Made by a program: the position numbers and the translations under genes. From Streptomyces mobaraensis NBRC 13819 = DSM 40847 (GTDB taxonomy: Bacteria > Actinomycetota > Actinomycetes > Streptomycetales > Streptomycetaceae), in assembly GCF_017916255.1 (NCBI RefSeq), contig NZ_CP072827.1, forward strand, positions 3,621,501 through 3,685,500: a stretch of 64,000 bases of DNA, written 5' to 3'. How positions within the stretch are numbered: position 1 is the first letter of the stretch; each line of letters opens with the position of its first letter. Of the stretch, positions 43,967 through 53,512 are shown piece by piece. The notes below the pieces were generated by a model, which did not search any database, had not been told where the DNA came from, and saw nothing but the letters and a program-made list of their open reading frames with translations.

Positions 43967-44341
43967 GTGTTGGATGACCGAATCACCGTGAGCGTGCACG
44001 CGACCGACGAGGTGGGCCGCGCCCGCCTGGTCCGCGGCCTGCGGACCCTGCCCGGCCTCCGGGTGGTGAGGAACGGCGCGGCGGTGCAGATCCTGCTGCT
44101 CGGACGGCACGACCGCGACGCCGCTGGCGAGCTGCGCCGGCGCAGCGCCGGGAGCTGGGCCCCGCTGCTGGTGGTGGCCGACGGGCTCGGCGACGCGGAG
44201 CTGATGGCGGTGTGGGAGTACGGCGCGCGGACCGTCCTCCCGATGCACCGGGTCACCCCGCGGCGGCTGGGGCGTGCGGTGCACGCCGCGGCCGGCTGCT
44301 GTCCGCCGGAACCGCTGCCGGACCTGGGTGCGCTGGTGTGA
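43967..44341 (+). CDS. Receiver-like protein without phosphoacceptor and DNA-binding domain (124 aa)
   Basis: The protein has the alternation of strands and helices of a response-regulator receiver (ITVSVHATDEVGRARLVRGL, VQILLLGRHDRDAAGELRRR, PLLVVADGLGDAELM, GARTVLPMHRVTPRRLGRAV). The usual acidic pair and phosphoacceptor Asp are not at their normal places, and no output domain follows. It may be an atypical receiver or a truncated regulator. GTG 43967 is used; GGAAG is nearby. It lies between metG and aspS. Confidence 0.55.
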   Translation: MLDDRITVSVHATDEVGRARLVRGLRTLPGLRVVRNGAAVQILLLGRHDRDAAGELRRRSAGSWAPLLVVADGLGDAELMAVWEYGARTVLPMHRVTPRRLGRAVHAAAGCCPPEPLPDLGALV

Positions 44342-44415
44342 GCCGGCCGACGGCTCCCCACGGGGGTGGGGGCCGCCCCGGCCACCGGTGCGGCGGTACC
44401 GGAAGGAACGCGGAA

Positions 44416-44441
44416 GGGCCCGGCACATCGGCGCCGGGCCC
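44416..44441. terminator. Convergent terminator
   Basis: GGGCCCGGC and GCCGGGCCC pair over 9 bp around an 8-nt loop, just before the aspS stop codon, between two converging genes. Confidence 0.7.
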
Positions 44442-44458
44442 CTCGGGTCGTCCTGCGG

Positions 44459-46225
44459 TTACTTCACCGTCGGCGGCTTGCGCAGCGACAGGTGCAGCTC
44501 CTTCAGCCGGGCCTCGTCGACCTCGCTCGGGGCGCCCATCAGCAGGTCCTGGGCGTTGCCGTTGAGCGGGAAGGCGATGGTCTCGCGGATGTTGGGCTCG
44601 TCGGCCAGCAGCATCACGATGCGGTCGACGCCCGGGGCGATGCCGCCGTGCGGCGGGGCGCCGAACTTGAACGCGCGGAGCATGCCGCCGAACTCGCGCT
44701 CGACCTCCTCCTGCGAGTAGCCGGCGATCCCGAACGCCTTGTACATGACCTCGGGCTCGTGGTTCCGGATCGCGCCGGAGGACAGCTCGACGCCGTTGCA
44801 GACGATGTCGTACTGCCAGGCGAGGATGTCCAGCGGGTCCATCGTCTCCAGGGCCTCGAGGCCGCCCTGGGGCATGGAGAACGGGTTGTGGGAGAACTCG
44901 ATCTTCCCGGTCTCCTCGTCCTTCTCGAACATCGGGAAGTCGACGATCCAGCAGAACCGGAAGACGTTCTCCTCGAACTGGCCGGCGCGCTTGGCGGCCT
45001 CGACGCGGACCGCGCCCATGATCTTGCTGACCTCGTCGAACTCGCCGGCGCCGAAGAAGACGGCGTGGCCGGCGGCCAGGCCCAGCCGCTCGGTGAGGAC
45101 CTTGACGTTCTCCTCGGTGAGGAACTTGGCGATCGGGCCGGACAGCGTCCCGTCCTCGCCGACGCGGACCCAGGCCAGGCCCTTGGCACCCTGCTCGACG
45201 GCGAACTCGCCCAGGCCGTCGAAGAACTTGCGCGGCTGGTCCTGCACGGACGGCACCGCGAGGGCGCGCACGTGCTTGCCGGCGAACGCCTTGAACTCCG
45301 AGCCCTCGAAGACGTCGGAGATGTCCACCAGTTCCAGCTTGGCGCGCAGGTCCGGCTTGTCGGAGCCGTACTTGAGCATCGCCTCGCGGAACGGGATGCG
45401 CGGGAACGGCGAGGTGACGTGGCGGCCGTTGCCGAACTCCTCGAAGAGCTCGGTCATGACCTTCTCGATCACCTGGAAGACGTCCTCCTGCTCGACGAAG
45501 GACATCTCCATGTCGAGCTGGTAGAACTCGCCCGGCGAGCGGTCGGCGCGGGCGTCCTCGTCGCGGAAGCAGGGCGCGATCTGGAAGTAGCGGTCGAAGC
45601 CCGCGATCATCAGCAGCTGCTTGAACTGCTGCGGCGCCTGCGGCAGGGCGTAGAACTTGCCGGCGTGCAGGCGGGACGGCACCAGGAAGTCGCGCGCGCC
45701 CTCGGGGGAGGTGGCGGACAGGATCGGGGTGGCCAGCTCGTTGAAGCCCTGCGCGGTCATCTTCTCGCGGATGGCGCGGATGACCGCGCCGCGCAGCATG
45801 ATGTTGCGGTGCATGCGCTCGCGGCGCAGGTCGAGGAAGCGGTACTCCAGGCGGCGCTCCTCGTTGACGCCGTCCTCAGTGTTGATCGTGAAGGGCAGGG
45901 GCTCGGCGGCGCCGAGCACCTCGACCTCGGTGACCTCGACCTCGATCTCGCCGGTGGGCAGGTCGGGGTTGACGTTCTCGGCGCCGCGGCTCATGACGCG
46001 ACCGTCGACGCGGACGACGGTCTCCTTGGTGAGCCGGCCCAGGGCCTCGTTGGCGGGGGTGCCGGGACGGGCGACGAGCTGCACGAGACCGTGGTGGTCG
46101 CGGAGATCGATGAAGAGGATGCCGCCCAGGTCGCGCCGATTGTGCAGCCAGCCACTCAGCCGCACGTCGGTGTCGACGTCAGCCGCACGGAGCTCGCCGC
46201 AGGTGTGGGACCGGTAACGATGCAT
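44459..46225 (-). CDS. aspS: Aspartyl-tRNA synthetase
   Basis: This 588-aa class II enzyme has an N-terminal OB-fold anticodon domain ([20 protein letters not shown]), the catalytic core with motif 2 ([19 protein letters not shown]), a GAD insertion domain and motif 3 ([12 protein letters not shown]). It is the bacterial type. Actinobacteria often lack a separate asparaginyl enzyme and use a non-discriminating AspRS with GatCAB; that cannot be settled from the sequence here. ATG 46225 is used. It is divergent from the PP2C gene across 151 bp. Confidence 0.97.
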   Translation of the reverse strand: MHRYRSHTCGELRAADVDTDVRLSGWLHNRRDLGGILFIDLRDHHGLVQLVARPGTPANEALGRLTKETVVRVDGRVMSRGAENVNPDLPTGEIEVEVTEVEVLGAAEPLPFTINTEDGVNEERRLEYRFLDLRRERMHRNIMLRGAVIRAIREKMTAQGFNELATPILSATSPEGARDFLVPSRLHAGKFYALPQAPQQFKQLLMIAGFDRYFQIAPCFRDEDARADRSPGEFYQLDMEMSFVEQEDVFQVIEKVMTELFEEFGNGRHVTSPFPRIPFREAMLKYGSDKPDLRAKLELVDISDVFEGSEFKAFAGKHVRALAVPSVQDQPRKFFDGLGEFAVEQGAKGLAWVRVGEDGTLSGPIAKFLTEENVKVLTERLGLAAGHAVFFGAGEFDEVSKIMGAVRVEAAKRAGQFEENVFRFCWIVDFPMFEKDEETGKIEFSHNPFSMPQGGLEALETMDPLDILAWQYDIVCNGVELSSGAIRNHEPEVMYKAFGIAGYSQEEVEREFGGMLRAFKFGAPPHGGIAPGVDRIVMLLADEPNIRETIAFPLNGNAQDLLMGAPSEVDEARLKELHLSLRKPPTVK

Positions 46226-46376
46226 CGTTCATCCAAGTCGTGGTCGAAGGCGTGGTTCGAGGGGCGCGCTGCACTGGCTCGCCGCACTGGGTTAGCGTGC
46301 ATACAGCACTGAGCAAGGGTACTGCCCCACCCGCCATCGGTGGTCTGCACCGAGCGAACCCGCATAAAGTGGGGCA

Positions 46377-48521
46377 ATGCGCACCGAGGACGTGCTGGCC
46401 GCCGTCGCGACCGGCCTGTGGCACTGGGACGGGGCCACGGGACGCGTCACCTTCGACGCCGAGGCGGCCCGGCTGCTGGGGCTGCCCGCCGTACGGACGG
46501 AGCTGTCGGAGTCGGCCGCGCGCGCCCGGTTCCACGCGGTGGACTGGGTGGAGTTCCAGGGCGTGATCAGCGTGGCCGTCGCGGAGGACGCGCTCGCCGA
46601 GGCCCGCATCCGGGTGGTGGACGAGACCGGACGGGTCCGCCGGACGGTCCGCGCCCGGACCCGCCAGCCGGCCCGCGGCGGCCCCCAGTCGCTCGTCGGC
46701 ATCCTGGAGGAGGTCCCGGAGCCGCACCCCGGCACCTCGCCCGCCCGGACGACCGTCACCGGCGACTGGCGCCGCAACCGGGAGGCGTTCCTGCTGGACG
46801 CGGGCCGGGCGCTGGCCGAGGCCCGGTCCACCGCCGAGGTGCTGCGGGTGGCGGCGGGCCTGTCGATGCCGGGCTTCGAGCCGTCGGCGCTGGCGGTCTT
46901 CGGCACCGACGGCGGCCGGGTGACGCTGATCGGCCACCACGGTTACGCGCTGGAGGACGTCTCGGCGTTCCTGGAGATACCGCTGGACGGCAACCACCCG
47001 GCGCCCGAGGTCGTCCGCACCGGCCGGGCGATCTACATCCCCTCCCCCGAGGAGTACGCCCGCCGCTTCCCGAAGGTCTGGCCGCTGGTGGCCCGGTTCG
47101 GCCGGAAGTCCTGGGCCTTCCTGCCGCTGATCAACGCCGGGCGGACGATCGGCGCCTGGATGGCCGGCTTCAGCGTGCCGGTGGCCTTCACCCCGGACGA
47201 GCGGTCGGTCCTCACCACGGTCGCCCGGATGCTGGCCCAGGCGCTGAGCAGGGCGAGCGTTCACGAGTCGGAGAAGGAACTCTCCGCCGGCCTCCAGCGC
47301 TCGATGATGCCGACCGTCCAGCCGGACATCCCCGGGATGACCGTGGCGGCCCGCTATGTGCCGACCGGCGGCGGCCTGGAGGTGGGCGGCGACTGGTACG
47401 ACATGATCCCGCTGCCCTCCGGCCGGCTCGCGCTGGTCATCGGGGACGTCCAGGGGCACGACGTCCGCGCCGCCGGACTGATGGGCCAGCTGCGGATCGC
47501 GCTGCGCGCCTACGCCTCCGAGGGGCACCACCCGGACGCCGTCCTCTCCCGCGCCTCCCGCTTCCTGTCCGGCATCAACGAGAGCGGCCTGTCCGGCGTC
47601 GACGACGGCGTCCCCCAGGACCCGCGCTTCGCCACCTGCCTCTACATCGAGGTGGACCCGGCGACCGGGCTGCTGGTCATCGCCCGGGCCGGCCATCCGG
47701 ACCCGGCGATCCGGATGGGCGACGGCACGATGCTGGTGCGCGCCACGGCCGGCGGGCTGCCGCTGGGCATCGACCCGGACACCGACTACCCGACCACCCG
47801 GCTGCTCCTGGAACCCGGCGAGACGATGCTGGTCTGCACCGACGGCCTGATCGAGACCGGCGGGCACGACCTGGAGACCGGCTGGTCGCGGCTGCGGGAG
47901 GTGATCGAGGCCGAGCGGGCGGCGGACGACCCGGAGTTCCTGGAGACACTGGCGGACGCCCTCGTCCAGGCCGTCCACGGCCCGTCCTCGCACTACACGA
48001 CCGGCCCGCTGGTGGACCGGCGGGAGGACGACATCGCGCTGCTGCTGCTCCGCCGCGAGCCGCCGGCCTCCGCCGCCGCGCGGGCCGGGGAGCTGCCGCC
48101 GCGGCGGACGGTGATGAGCATCGCCCAGGCCGAGCCGGAGCGCATCGCGGAGGCCCGGCAGCAGGTGCGGGACCTGATGCACGACTGGCCGGACGCGGAC
48201 CAGACCGACTCGGCGGTGCTCATGGTCTCCGAGATGCTCACCAACGTGCTGGTGCACACGGACGGGGACGCGCTGCTGAGGGCCTCCGTGGCCGGGGAGC
48301 GGGGGCGCCGGCGGGTGCGGGTGGAGGTCGCGGACACCAGCGACGAGCTGCCGCACCGGCGCCACCCCGGCGAGATGGCCTCGTCGGGGCGCGGGCTGGT
48401 GCTGATGGAGTTGCTCGCCGGGGCCTGGGGGGTGGACCCGCAGGGCGAGGGCAAGAACATCTGGTTCGAGCTGTACGAGGCGGGGCGGCCGTCGCCGGAC
48501 GAGCTGGCGGCGATCACCTGA
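46377..48521 (+). CDS. PAS-GAF-PP2C phosphatase with HATPase domain (SpoIIE/RsbU type)
   Basis: This 714-aa protein combines a PAS-like domain (residues 1-115), a GAF domain (about 130-290), a PP2C/SpoIIE phosphatase (about 310-555; GGDWYDMIPL, GDVQGHD, CTDGLIE, DDIALLLL) and a C-terminal HATPase of anti-sigma-factor type (about 575-700; SEMLTNVLVHT, GRGLVLMELLA). It would dephosphorylate anti-anti-sigma proteins and may also bind or phosphorylate them, so both actions of a partner-switch pathway sit in one chain. No sigma factor or STAS gene is adjacent. Such multidomain proteins are very common in Streptomyces. Confidence 0.9.
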   Translation: MRTEDVLAAVATGLWHWDGATGRVTFDAEAARLLGLPAVRTELSESAARARFHAVDWVEFQGVISVAVAEDALAEARIRVVDETGRVRRTVRARTRQPARGGPQSLVGILEEVPEPHPGTSPARTTVTGDWRRNREAFLLDAGRALAEARSTAEVLRVAAGLSMPGFEPSALAVFGTDGGRVTLIGHHGYALEDVSAFLEIPLDGNHPAPEVVRTGRAIYIPSPEEYARRFPKVWPLVARFGRKSWAFLPLINAGRTIGAWMAGFSVPVAFTPDERSVLTTVARMLAQALSRASVHESEKELSAGLQRSMMPTVQPDIPGMTVAARYVPTGGGLEVGGDWYDMIPLPSGRLALVIGDVQGHDVRAAGLMGQLRIALRAYASEGHHPDAVLSRASRFLSGINESGLSGVDDGVPQDPRFATCLYIEVDPATGLLVIARAGHPDPAIRMGDGTMLVRATAGGLPLGIDPDTDYPTTRLLLEPGETMLVCTDGLIETGGHDLETGWSRLREVIEAERAADDPEFLETLADALVQAVHGPSSHYTTGPLVDRREDDIALLLLRREPPASAAARAGELPPRRTVMSIAQAEPERIAEARQQVRDLMHDWPDADQTDSAVLMVSEMLTNVLVHTDGDALLRASVAGERGRRRVRVEVADTSDELPHRRHPGEMASSGRGLVLMELLAGAWGVDPQGEGKNIWFELYEAGRPSPDELAAIT

Positions 48522-48537
48522 GACGCCGGAGCGCGGG

Positions 48538-48579
48538 GCGGTGGGGGCTCACCCCCTGAACCGGGTGAGCCCCCACCGC
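48538..48579 (+). terminator. Terminator after the PP2C gene
   Basis: Two perfectly complementary 17-nt arms (48538-48554 and 48563-48579) with an 8-nt loop lie 16 nt after the stop codon. Confidence 0.9.
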
Positions 48580-48743
48580 GTCCGGGGCGCCCCTTCCGGT
48601 GGGCCCGGAGGGGCCGGGCCCGCGCGGGAGGGGCGGGCCCGATTACTTCCCCCGCGCCGGGCGAGGGGAACGCCGACCACCTTCACTCGTTGGAGTGATT
48701 CACCGGATGAATGGACCGGTCGTCGGTGGGCGCGGCGGCGCGG

Positions 48744-49691
48744 TCAGGACGCCGGGATCGTCCCCAGCCGTCCGGCCTTGAAGTCGTCGAAGGCCTGGGC
48801 GAGTTCGGCGTGGGTGTTCATGACGAACGGGCCGTAGTGCATCATCGGCTCGCGCAGCGGCAGCCCGCCGAGCAGGACGACCTCGAACCGCTCGCTGCGC
48901 GAGTCCTGGGCGTCCCCGGCCTGGACCACCAGCGCGTCCCCGGCCCCGAAGACCACCGCCTGCCCGCTGCGGAACGGCCGCCGCTCGGTGCCGGCCGTGC
49001 CGTGCCCGGCCAGCCCGTAGGCCAGCGCGTTGAAGTCGGGCCGCCAGGGCAGCACCAGGCGGGCGCCCGGGGTGAGCGAGGCGTGGATCATCGTTATCGG
49101 GGTGTGCGTGGCGCCCGGGCCGCTGTGGCCCGCGACGTCCCCGGCGATCAGCCGGACCAGCGCGCCGCCGTCCTCCGAGGCGAGCAGCTTGACGTTGCCG
49201 CCGCGGATGTCCTGGTACTTGGGCGCGATCATCTTGTCCCTGGCCGGCAGGTTGACCCACAGCTGGAGGCCGTGGAACAGCCCGCCGGAGACGACCAGTT
49301 CCTCGGGCGGCGTCTCGATGTGCAGCAGCCCGGAGCCGGCGGTCATCCACTGGGTGTCGCCGTCGGTGATCACGCCACCGCCGCCGTGCGAGTCCTGGTG
49401 CACGAAGGTGCCGTCGATGATGTACGTGACGGTCTCGAAGCCGCGGTGCGGGTGCCAGGGGGTGCCCTTCGGCTCCCCGGCCGCGTAGTCCACCTCGCCC
49501 ATCTGATCCATCATGATGAACGGGTCGAGGTGCCGGTAGTCGATGCCGGCGAAGGCCCGGCGGACCGGGAAGCCCTCGCCCTCGAAGCCGGCGGGCGCGG
49601 TGGACACCGCCAGCACCGGGCGGGCCGCCGGGCCCACGGGTGCGGTCACGCGCGGCAGGGTCAGCGGGTTCTCCGCAGTTACAGCAGGCAT
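48744..49691 (-). CDS. Pirin-family bicupin protein
   Basis: This 315-aa protein is a pirin: the N-terminal cupin has the metal motif HPHRGFETVTYIIDG and a Glu (TAGSGLLHIE), with GLQLWVNLP; the C-terminal cupin is the pirin_C domain. Members are Fe-binding and some act as quercetinases or redox-sensitive co-regulators. The ATG at 49691 has AAGGAGGG upstream; the longer frame runs into the neighbouring protease region. In the gap to the divergent protease, TTAGTTGAAGAGTGAACAAC at about 49735 may be an operator. Confidence 0.92.
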   Translation of the reverse strand: MPAVTAENPLTLPRVTAPVGPAARPVLAVSTAPAGFEGEGFPVRRAFAGIDYRHLDPFIMMDQMGEVDYAAGEPKGTPWHPHRGFETVTYIIDGTFVHQDSHGGGGVITDGDTQWMTAGSGLLHIETPPEELVVSGGLFHGLQLWVNLPARDKMIAPKYQDIRGGNVKLLASEDGGALVRLIAGDVAGHSGPGATHTPITMIHASLTPGARLVLPWRPDFNALAYGLAGHGTAGTERRPFRSGQAVVFGAGDALVVQAGDAQDSRSERFEVVLLGGLPLREPMMHYGPFVMNTHAELAQAFDDFKAGRLGTIPAS

Positions 49692-49801
49692 GTCGCCCTC
49701 CTTCGGACGTTCCGTCCCCCGGGTTGCCTCCAATTTAGTTGAAGAGTGAACAACCTGCAAGGAGCGGGTGTTCCCGGCCGGTCTCCTGGGACACTTGATC
49801 A

Positions 49802-50767
49802 ATGCGTGCCAGATCCGCCCGTCCCGGACCACGTCCCGGCCCCGGCAAGGCCGGGTACACATTCCTCTTCGCCGGCGTGCTGGCCCTGGCCCTGCTGGGC
49901 GTCCTGGTGGCGACCCGCGGCGCGGCCACCGACGGGCCGCTGGCCGCGGGCGAGCCCTCGGGGCACTACGCGGAGCCGGAGGGCGTGGGCGACGCGGCCG
50001 CGGACGCCATGGCCTCGGCGGTACGGATCGAATCGGGCGCGTCGGGGCGTCCCGCGGCGCGGGCGGCGGACCGGGGGGCGCGGCGCGTCGAGCCCCTGCC
50101 GCCCTCCCGGCCCCTGGAGGCGACCCCCCGGGAGCCCTCGCCCGCCATCGGCCCGCTCTTCTCCACCGAGCAGGACGAGCCCGGCCACGGCTGCACTGCG
50201 AGCGTCGTCCACAGCCGGCAGCGGGACCTGCTGGTCACCGCCGCGCACTGCGTGTACACCGACGGCTTCCACACCGACATCGCGTTCGCCCCCGGCTACC
50301 ACGACGGCGAGGCGCCCTACGGCGTCTGGGTGCCGACCTCGATCGACGTCGACCCCGAGTGGATGACCGGCCGGGACGAGGACCACGACGTCGCGTTCCT
50401 GCGAGTGCGTCAAGTCGGCACCGACGCGCGGGTGGAGGACGTCACGGGCGCCGAACGCATCGCCTTCCGTCCGACGGCGGACCGCCCGGCCCGGGTCCTC
50501 GGCTACCCCGGGGACGCCGAGCGGCCGCTGGCCTGCCAGAGCGTGGTGCGGCGGGAGAGCGCTTCGCAGCTGCGGTTCGACTGCGCGGGGCTGCCCGGGG
50601 GGACGAGTGGGAGTCCGCTGCTCACGGATGTGGACGCGGGGTCGGGGCTGGGGACGGTGGTGGGTGTGCTCGGGGGGAAGGACGAGGGTGGGGACGATGA
50701 GACGTCGTACAGCTCGTACTTCGGGGACGCGGTGGAGCGGCTGTACCGGCGGGCGACCGCCGGGTAG
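49802..50767 (+). CDS. Secreted or membrane-anchored trypsin-like serine protease
   Basis: This 321-aa protein has a basic N-terminus and one helix (YTFLFAGVLALALLGVLVAT, about 19-38), which is a signal anchor or signal peptide, a Pro/Glu/Arg-rich linker and a chymotrypsin-fold protease domain. The catalytic triad is visible: His in VTAAHCVY, Asp in DEDHDVAFLR and Ser in GGTSGSPLL. Two cysteine pairs are placed as in V8/glutamyl endopeptidase-like bacterial proteases. ATG 49802 is the first start; there is no obvious Shine-Dalgarno sequence, and the gap to pirin is only 110 bp. Confidence 0.85.
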   Translation: MRARSARPGPRPGPGKAGYTFLFAGVLALALLGVLVATRGAATDGPLAAGEPSGHYAEPEGVGDAAADAMASAVRIESGASGRPAARAADRGARRVEPLPPSRPLEATPREPSPAIGPLFSTEQDEPGHGCTASVVHSRQRDLLVTAAHCVYTDGFHTDIAFAPGYHDGEAPYGVWVPTSIDVDPEWMTGRDEDHDVAFLRVRQVGTDARVEDVTGAERIAFRPTADRPARVLGYPGDAERPLACQSVVRRESASQLRFDCAGLPGGTSGSPLLTDVDAGSGLGTVVGVLGGKDEGGDDETSYSSYFGDAVERLYRRATAG

Positions 50768-50770
50768 GGG

Positions 50771-50992
50771 TGCCCCGGTCCCTCCCCCAGAGGGGGCACC
50801 CCCATTCACCGTTTCCTGCGGGGGCAAGCCCCCGCACCCCCTGAAACCGCGCTCCGCGCGGTTGTCCTCAAACGCCGGACGGGCTGAAGACCAGCCCGTC
50901 CGGCGCTTGAGGACGAGCGGCGAAGCCGCGAAAAAGGGGGTCTGGGGCGCAGCCCCAGGAAACGGCGAAGGGGCGGGTCCGGGGCACCCCCC
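50771..50992. repeat. Composite palindromic intergenic repeat, copy 1
   Basis: The segment is a row of hairpins: CCCCCA...GGGGGCACCCCCAT (50784-50805), GCGGGGGC-AA-GCCCCCGC, CCGCGC...GCGCGG, 22-bp arms at 50864-50885 and 50893-50914 with one mismatch, GCGGC/GCCGC, and CTGGGGC-GCA-GCCCCAG. The same modules occur in reverse order at 55508-55775. It fills the gap between the protease and SseB stop codons and may also terminate transcription. Confidence 0.85.
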
Positions 50993-51445
50993 TCACCCGT
51001 ACATCCGCCGCATCGCGAAGTCCACCATCTGCTCGACCGCCTTCGCGTCGAACACCATCCGGTGGTCCCCCTCCATGTCGAGGACGAACCCGTACCCCGT
51101 CGGCAGCAGGTCGATCACCTCCGCCCCCGTGATGACGAAGTACTTCGACTCCTTGCCCGCGTAGCGCCGCAGCTCCTTCAGCGAGGTGAACATCGGGATC
51201 ACCGGGTGCTGGGTGTTGTGCAGCGCGAGGAAGCCGGGGTTGTCGCCGCGGGGGCAGTAGACCTTGGAGTTGGCGAAGATGACCTGGAAGTCCTCGGCGG
51301 ACATCGAGCCGGTGGTGAAGGCCCGTACCGCGTCGGCGAGCGACGGCGGGGACGGCTCGGGGTAGAGCGGCTGCTCGCCGTAGCCGCCGGGCTGCTGCGG
51401 CGGCGCGTAGCCCTGTTGTCCCACGTTCTGGTCGTAGCCGTACAT
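50993..51445 (-). CDS. SseB-family protein
   Basis: This 150-aa protein has a Gln/Gly/Pro-rich N-terminus ([20 protein letters not shown]) and an SseB-type domain ([75 protein letters not shown]). SseB homologues in actinobacteria have no known biochemical role. It is divergent from the acyl-CoA dehydrogenase across 142 bp that contain two palindromes. Confidence 0.85.
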   Translation of the reverse strand: MYGYDQNVGQQGYAPPQQPGGYGEQPLYPEPSPPSLADAVRAFTTGSMSAEDFQVIFANSKVYCPRGDNPGFLALHNTQHPVIPMFTSLKELRRYAGKESKYFVITGAEVIDLLPTGYGFVLDMEGDHRMVFDAKAVEQMVDFAMRRMYG

Positions 51446-51495
51446 GGGCCAAAGCGTAACCAGTCACAGTTGGCCCAACAGGGGTTGCTTCTTAT

Positions 51496-51507
51496 TACCG
51501 GTGGGTA
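51496..51507. promoter_or_regulatory. Candidate TetR operator 1 before acyl-CoA dehydrogenase
   Basis: TACCGGTGGGTA (TACC-N4-GGTA) lies 81 bp before the dehydrogenase start. It is next to a second, perfect site and similar to the site before the Fe-S oxidoreductase at 2955. Confidence 0.55.
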
Positions 51508-51520
51508 GCATCATGCAGAT

Positions 51521-51532
51521 TACCGATCGGTA
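51521..51532. promoter_or_regulatory. Candidate TetR operator 2 (perfect 12-bp palindrome)
   Basis: TACCGATCGGTA is a perfect palindrome, centred 25 bp (about 2.4 helix turns) from the first site. Tandem TACC-N4-GGTA palindromes are typical for TetR-family repressors of lipid and efflux genes. Confidence 0.65.
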
Positions 51533-51587
51533 CGCACTCGGTAAGCACGAGGAACGCCCTCCCGTCACCCCTTACGGAGCCGTTGTC

Positions 51588-53414
51588 ATGGGCCACTACA
51601 AGTCGAATCTCCGCGACATCGAGTTCAACCTCTTCGAGGTGCTCGGCCGCGACAAGCTGTACGGCACCGGCCCGTTCGCGGAGATGGACGTCGAGACCGC
51701 CAAGGACATCCTGTCGGAGATCGCCCGCCTCTCGGAGAACGAGCTGGCCGCGTCCTACGCCGACACCGACCGGAACCCGCCGGTCTTCGACCCCGAGACC
51801 AACACCGCGCCCATCCCGGACACCTTCAAGAAGAGCTACCAGGCGTACATGGACGCCGAGTGGTGGCGCCTGGGCATCCCGGAGGAGATCGGCGGCACGG
51901 TCGCGCCGCGCAGCCTCCTCTGGGGCTTCGCGGAGACGATCCTCGGCTCCAACCCGGCCGTCTGGATGTACTCCTCCGGCCCGGCCTTCGCCGGCGTGCT
52001 GTTCGCGGAGGGCACCGAGCAGCAGAAGCACATCGCGAAGATCGCGGTGGAGAAGCAGTGGGGCTCGACCATGGTCCTCACCGAGCCGGACGCCGGTTCG
52101 GACGTGGGCGCCGGCCGCACCAAGGCCGTCCAGCAGGAGGACGGCTCCTGGCACATCACGGGCGTGAAGCGGTTCATCACGTCGGGTGAGCACGACATGG
52201 CCGACAACATCCTCCACTACGTCCTCGCCCGTCCCGAGGGCGCCGGACCGGGCACCAAGGGCCTGTCCCTCTTCCTCGTGCCCAAGTACGAGTTCGACTT
52301 CGAGACCGGTGAGCTGGGCGCGCGCAACGGCGTCTACGCCACGAACGTCGAGCACAAGATGGGCCTCAAGGCGTCCAACACCTGCGAGATGACCTTCGGC
52401 GACAAGCACCCCGCCAAGGGCTGGCTCATCGGCGAGAAGCACGACGGCATCCGCCAGATGTTCATGATCATCGAGTTCGCCCGGATGATGGTCGGCACGA
52501 AGGCCATCGCCACCCTCTCCACCGGCTACCTCAACGCCCTGGAGTACGCCAAGGAGCGCGTGCAGGGTCCCGACCTGGCCAACTTCACCGACAAGAAGGC
52601 CCCCAAGGTCACCATCACGCACCACCCGGACGTGCGCCGCTCGCTGATGACGCAGAAGGCGTACGCGGAGGGCATGCGCGCCCTCGTCCTCTACACGGCC
52701 GCCGTCCAGGACGAGATCATGGTCAAGGAGGCCGCGGGCGAGGACACCAAGGCGCTGAACGGCCTCAACGACCTGCTGCTGCCGATCGTCAAGGGCTACG
52801 GCTCCGAGAAGTCCTACGAGCAGCTGGCGCAGTCGCTCCAGACGTTCGGCGGCTCCGGGTACCTCCAGGAGTACCCGATCGAGCAGTACATCCGCGACGC
52901 CAAGATCGACACCCTCTACGAGGGCACCACCGCCATCCAGGGCCAGGACTTCTTCTTCCGGAAGATCGTCCGCGACCAGGGCCAGGCGCTGACCACCCTC
53001 TCCGAGGAGATCAAGAAGTTCCTCGCCGAGGCCGCCGGCGGCGAGGAGCTGGCCGCCGCCCGCGAGCAGCTCGCCAAGGCCGCCGGGGAGCTGGAGGCGA
53101 TCGTCGGCACCATGCTGACCGACCTCGCCGCCACCGAGAAGGACGTCAAGTCCATCTACAAGGTCGGCCTCAACACCACCCGCCTGCTGATGGCCTCCGG
53201 TGACGTCGTCGTCGGCTACCTGCTCCTCCGCGGCGCGGCCGTCGCCGCCGAGAAGCTGCCGGCCGCCGCCGCCAAGGACAAGGCGTTCTACACCGGCAAG
53301 ATCGCCGCCGCGAAGTTCTTCGCCGCGAACGTCCTGCCCGGCGTCTCGGTCGAGCGCACCCTCGCCGAGAACGTCGACCAGTCGCTGATGGAGCTGGACG
53401 AGGCCGCCTTCTGA
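51588..53414 (+). CDS. Acyl-CoA dehydrogenase (long form)
   Basis: This 608-aa flavoenzyme oxidises acyl-CoA to trans-2-enoyl-CoA, the first step of beta-oxidation, passing electrons to ETF. It has the FAD/acyl-binding segments [20 protein letters not shown] and [15 protein letters not shown], the helix with [20 protein letters not shown], a conserved [33 protein letters not shown] and a C-terminal extension of about 130 residues typical of the 600-aa class. ATG 51588 ([10 protein letters not shown]) follows ACGGAG; an earlier frame runs through the palindromic operators and is rejected. The electron route may include the Fe-S oxidoreductase at 3054. Confidence 0.95.
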   Translation: MGHYKSNLRDIEFNLFEVLGRDKLYGTGPFAEMDVETAKDILSEIARLSENELAASYADTDRNPPVFDPETNTAPIPDTFKKSYQAYMDAEWWRLGIPEEIGGTVAPRSLLWGFAETILGSNPAVWMYSSGPAFAGVLFAEGTEQQKHIAKIAVEKQWGSTMVLTEPDAGSDVGAGRTKAVQQEDGSWHITGVKRFITSGEHDMADNILHYVLARPEGAGPGTKGLSLFLVPKYEFDFETGELGARNGVYATNVEHKMGLKASNTCEMTFGDKHPAKGWLIGEKHDGIRQMFMIIEFARMMVGTKAIATLSTGYLNALEYAKERVQGPDLANFTDKKAPKVTITHHPDVRRSLMTQKAYAEGMRALVLYTAAVQDEIMVKEAAGEDTKALNGLNDLLLPIVKGYGSEKSYEQLAQSLQTFGGSGYLQEYPIEQYIRDAKIDTLYEGTTAIQGQDFFFRKIVRDQGQALTTLSEEIKKFLAEAAGGEELAAAREQLAKAAGELEAIVGTMLTDLAATEKDVKSIYKVGLNTTRLLMASGDVVVGYLLLRGAAVAAEKLPAAAAKDKAFYTGKIAAAKFFAANVLPGVSVERTLAENVDQSLMELDEAAF

Positions 53415-53438
53415 CAGCCCCCCACCCCCTGACGCACG

Positions 53439-53465
53439 AGGCCCGCTCCACGCCGGAGCGGGCCT
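53439..53465 (+). terminator. Terminator after acyl-CoA dehydrogenase
   Basis: AGGCCCGCTCC and GGAGCGGGCCT pair perfectly over 11 bp around a 5-nt loop. Confidence 0.85.
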
Positions 53466-53512
53466 CCGCGCGTTCCCGTCGCGCCCCTTGCCCCGCTCCT
53501 TATCCTGAGGCC

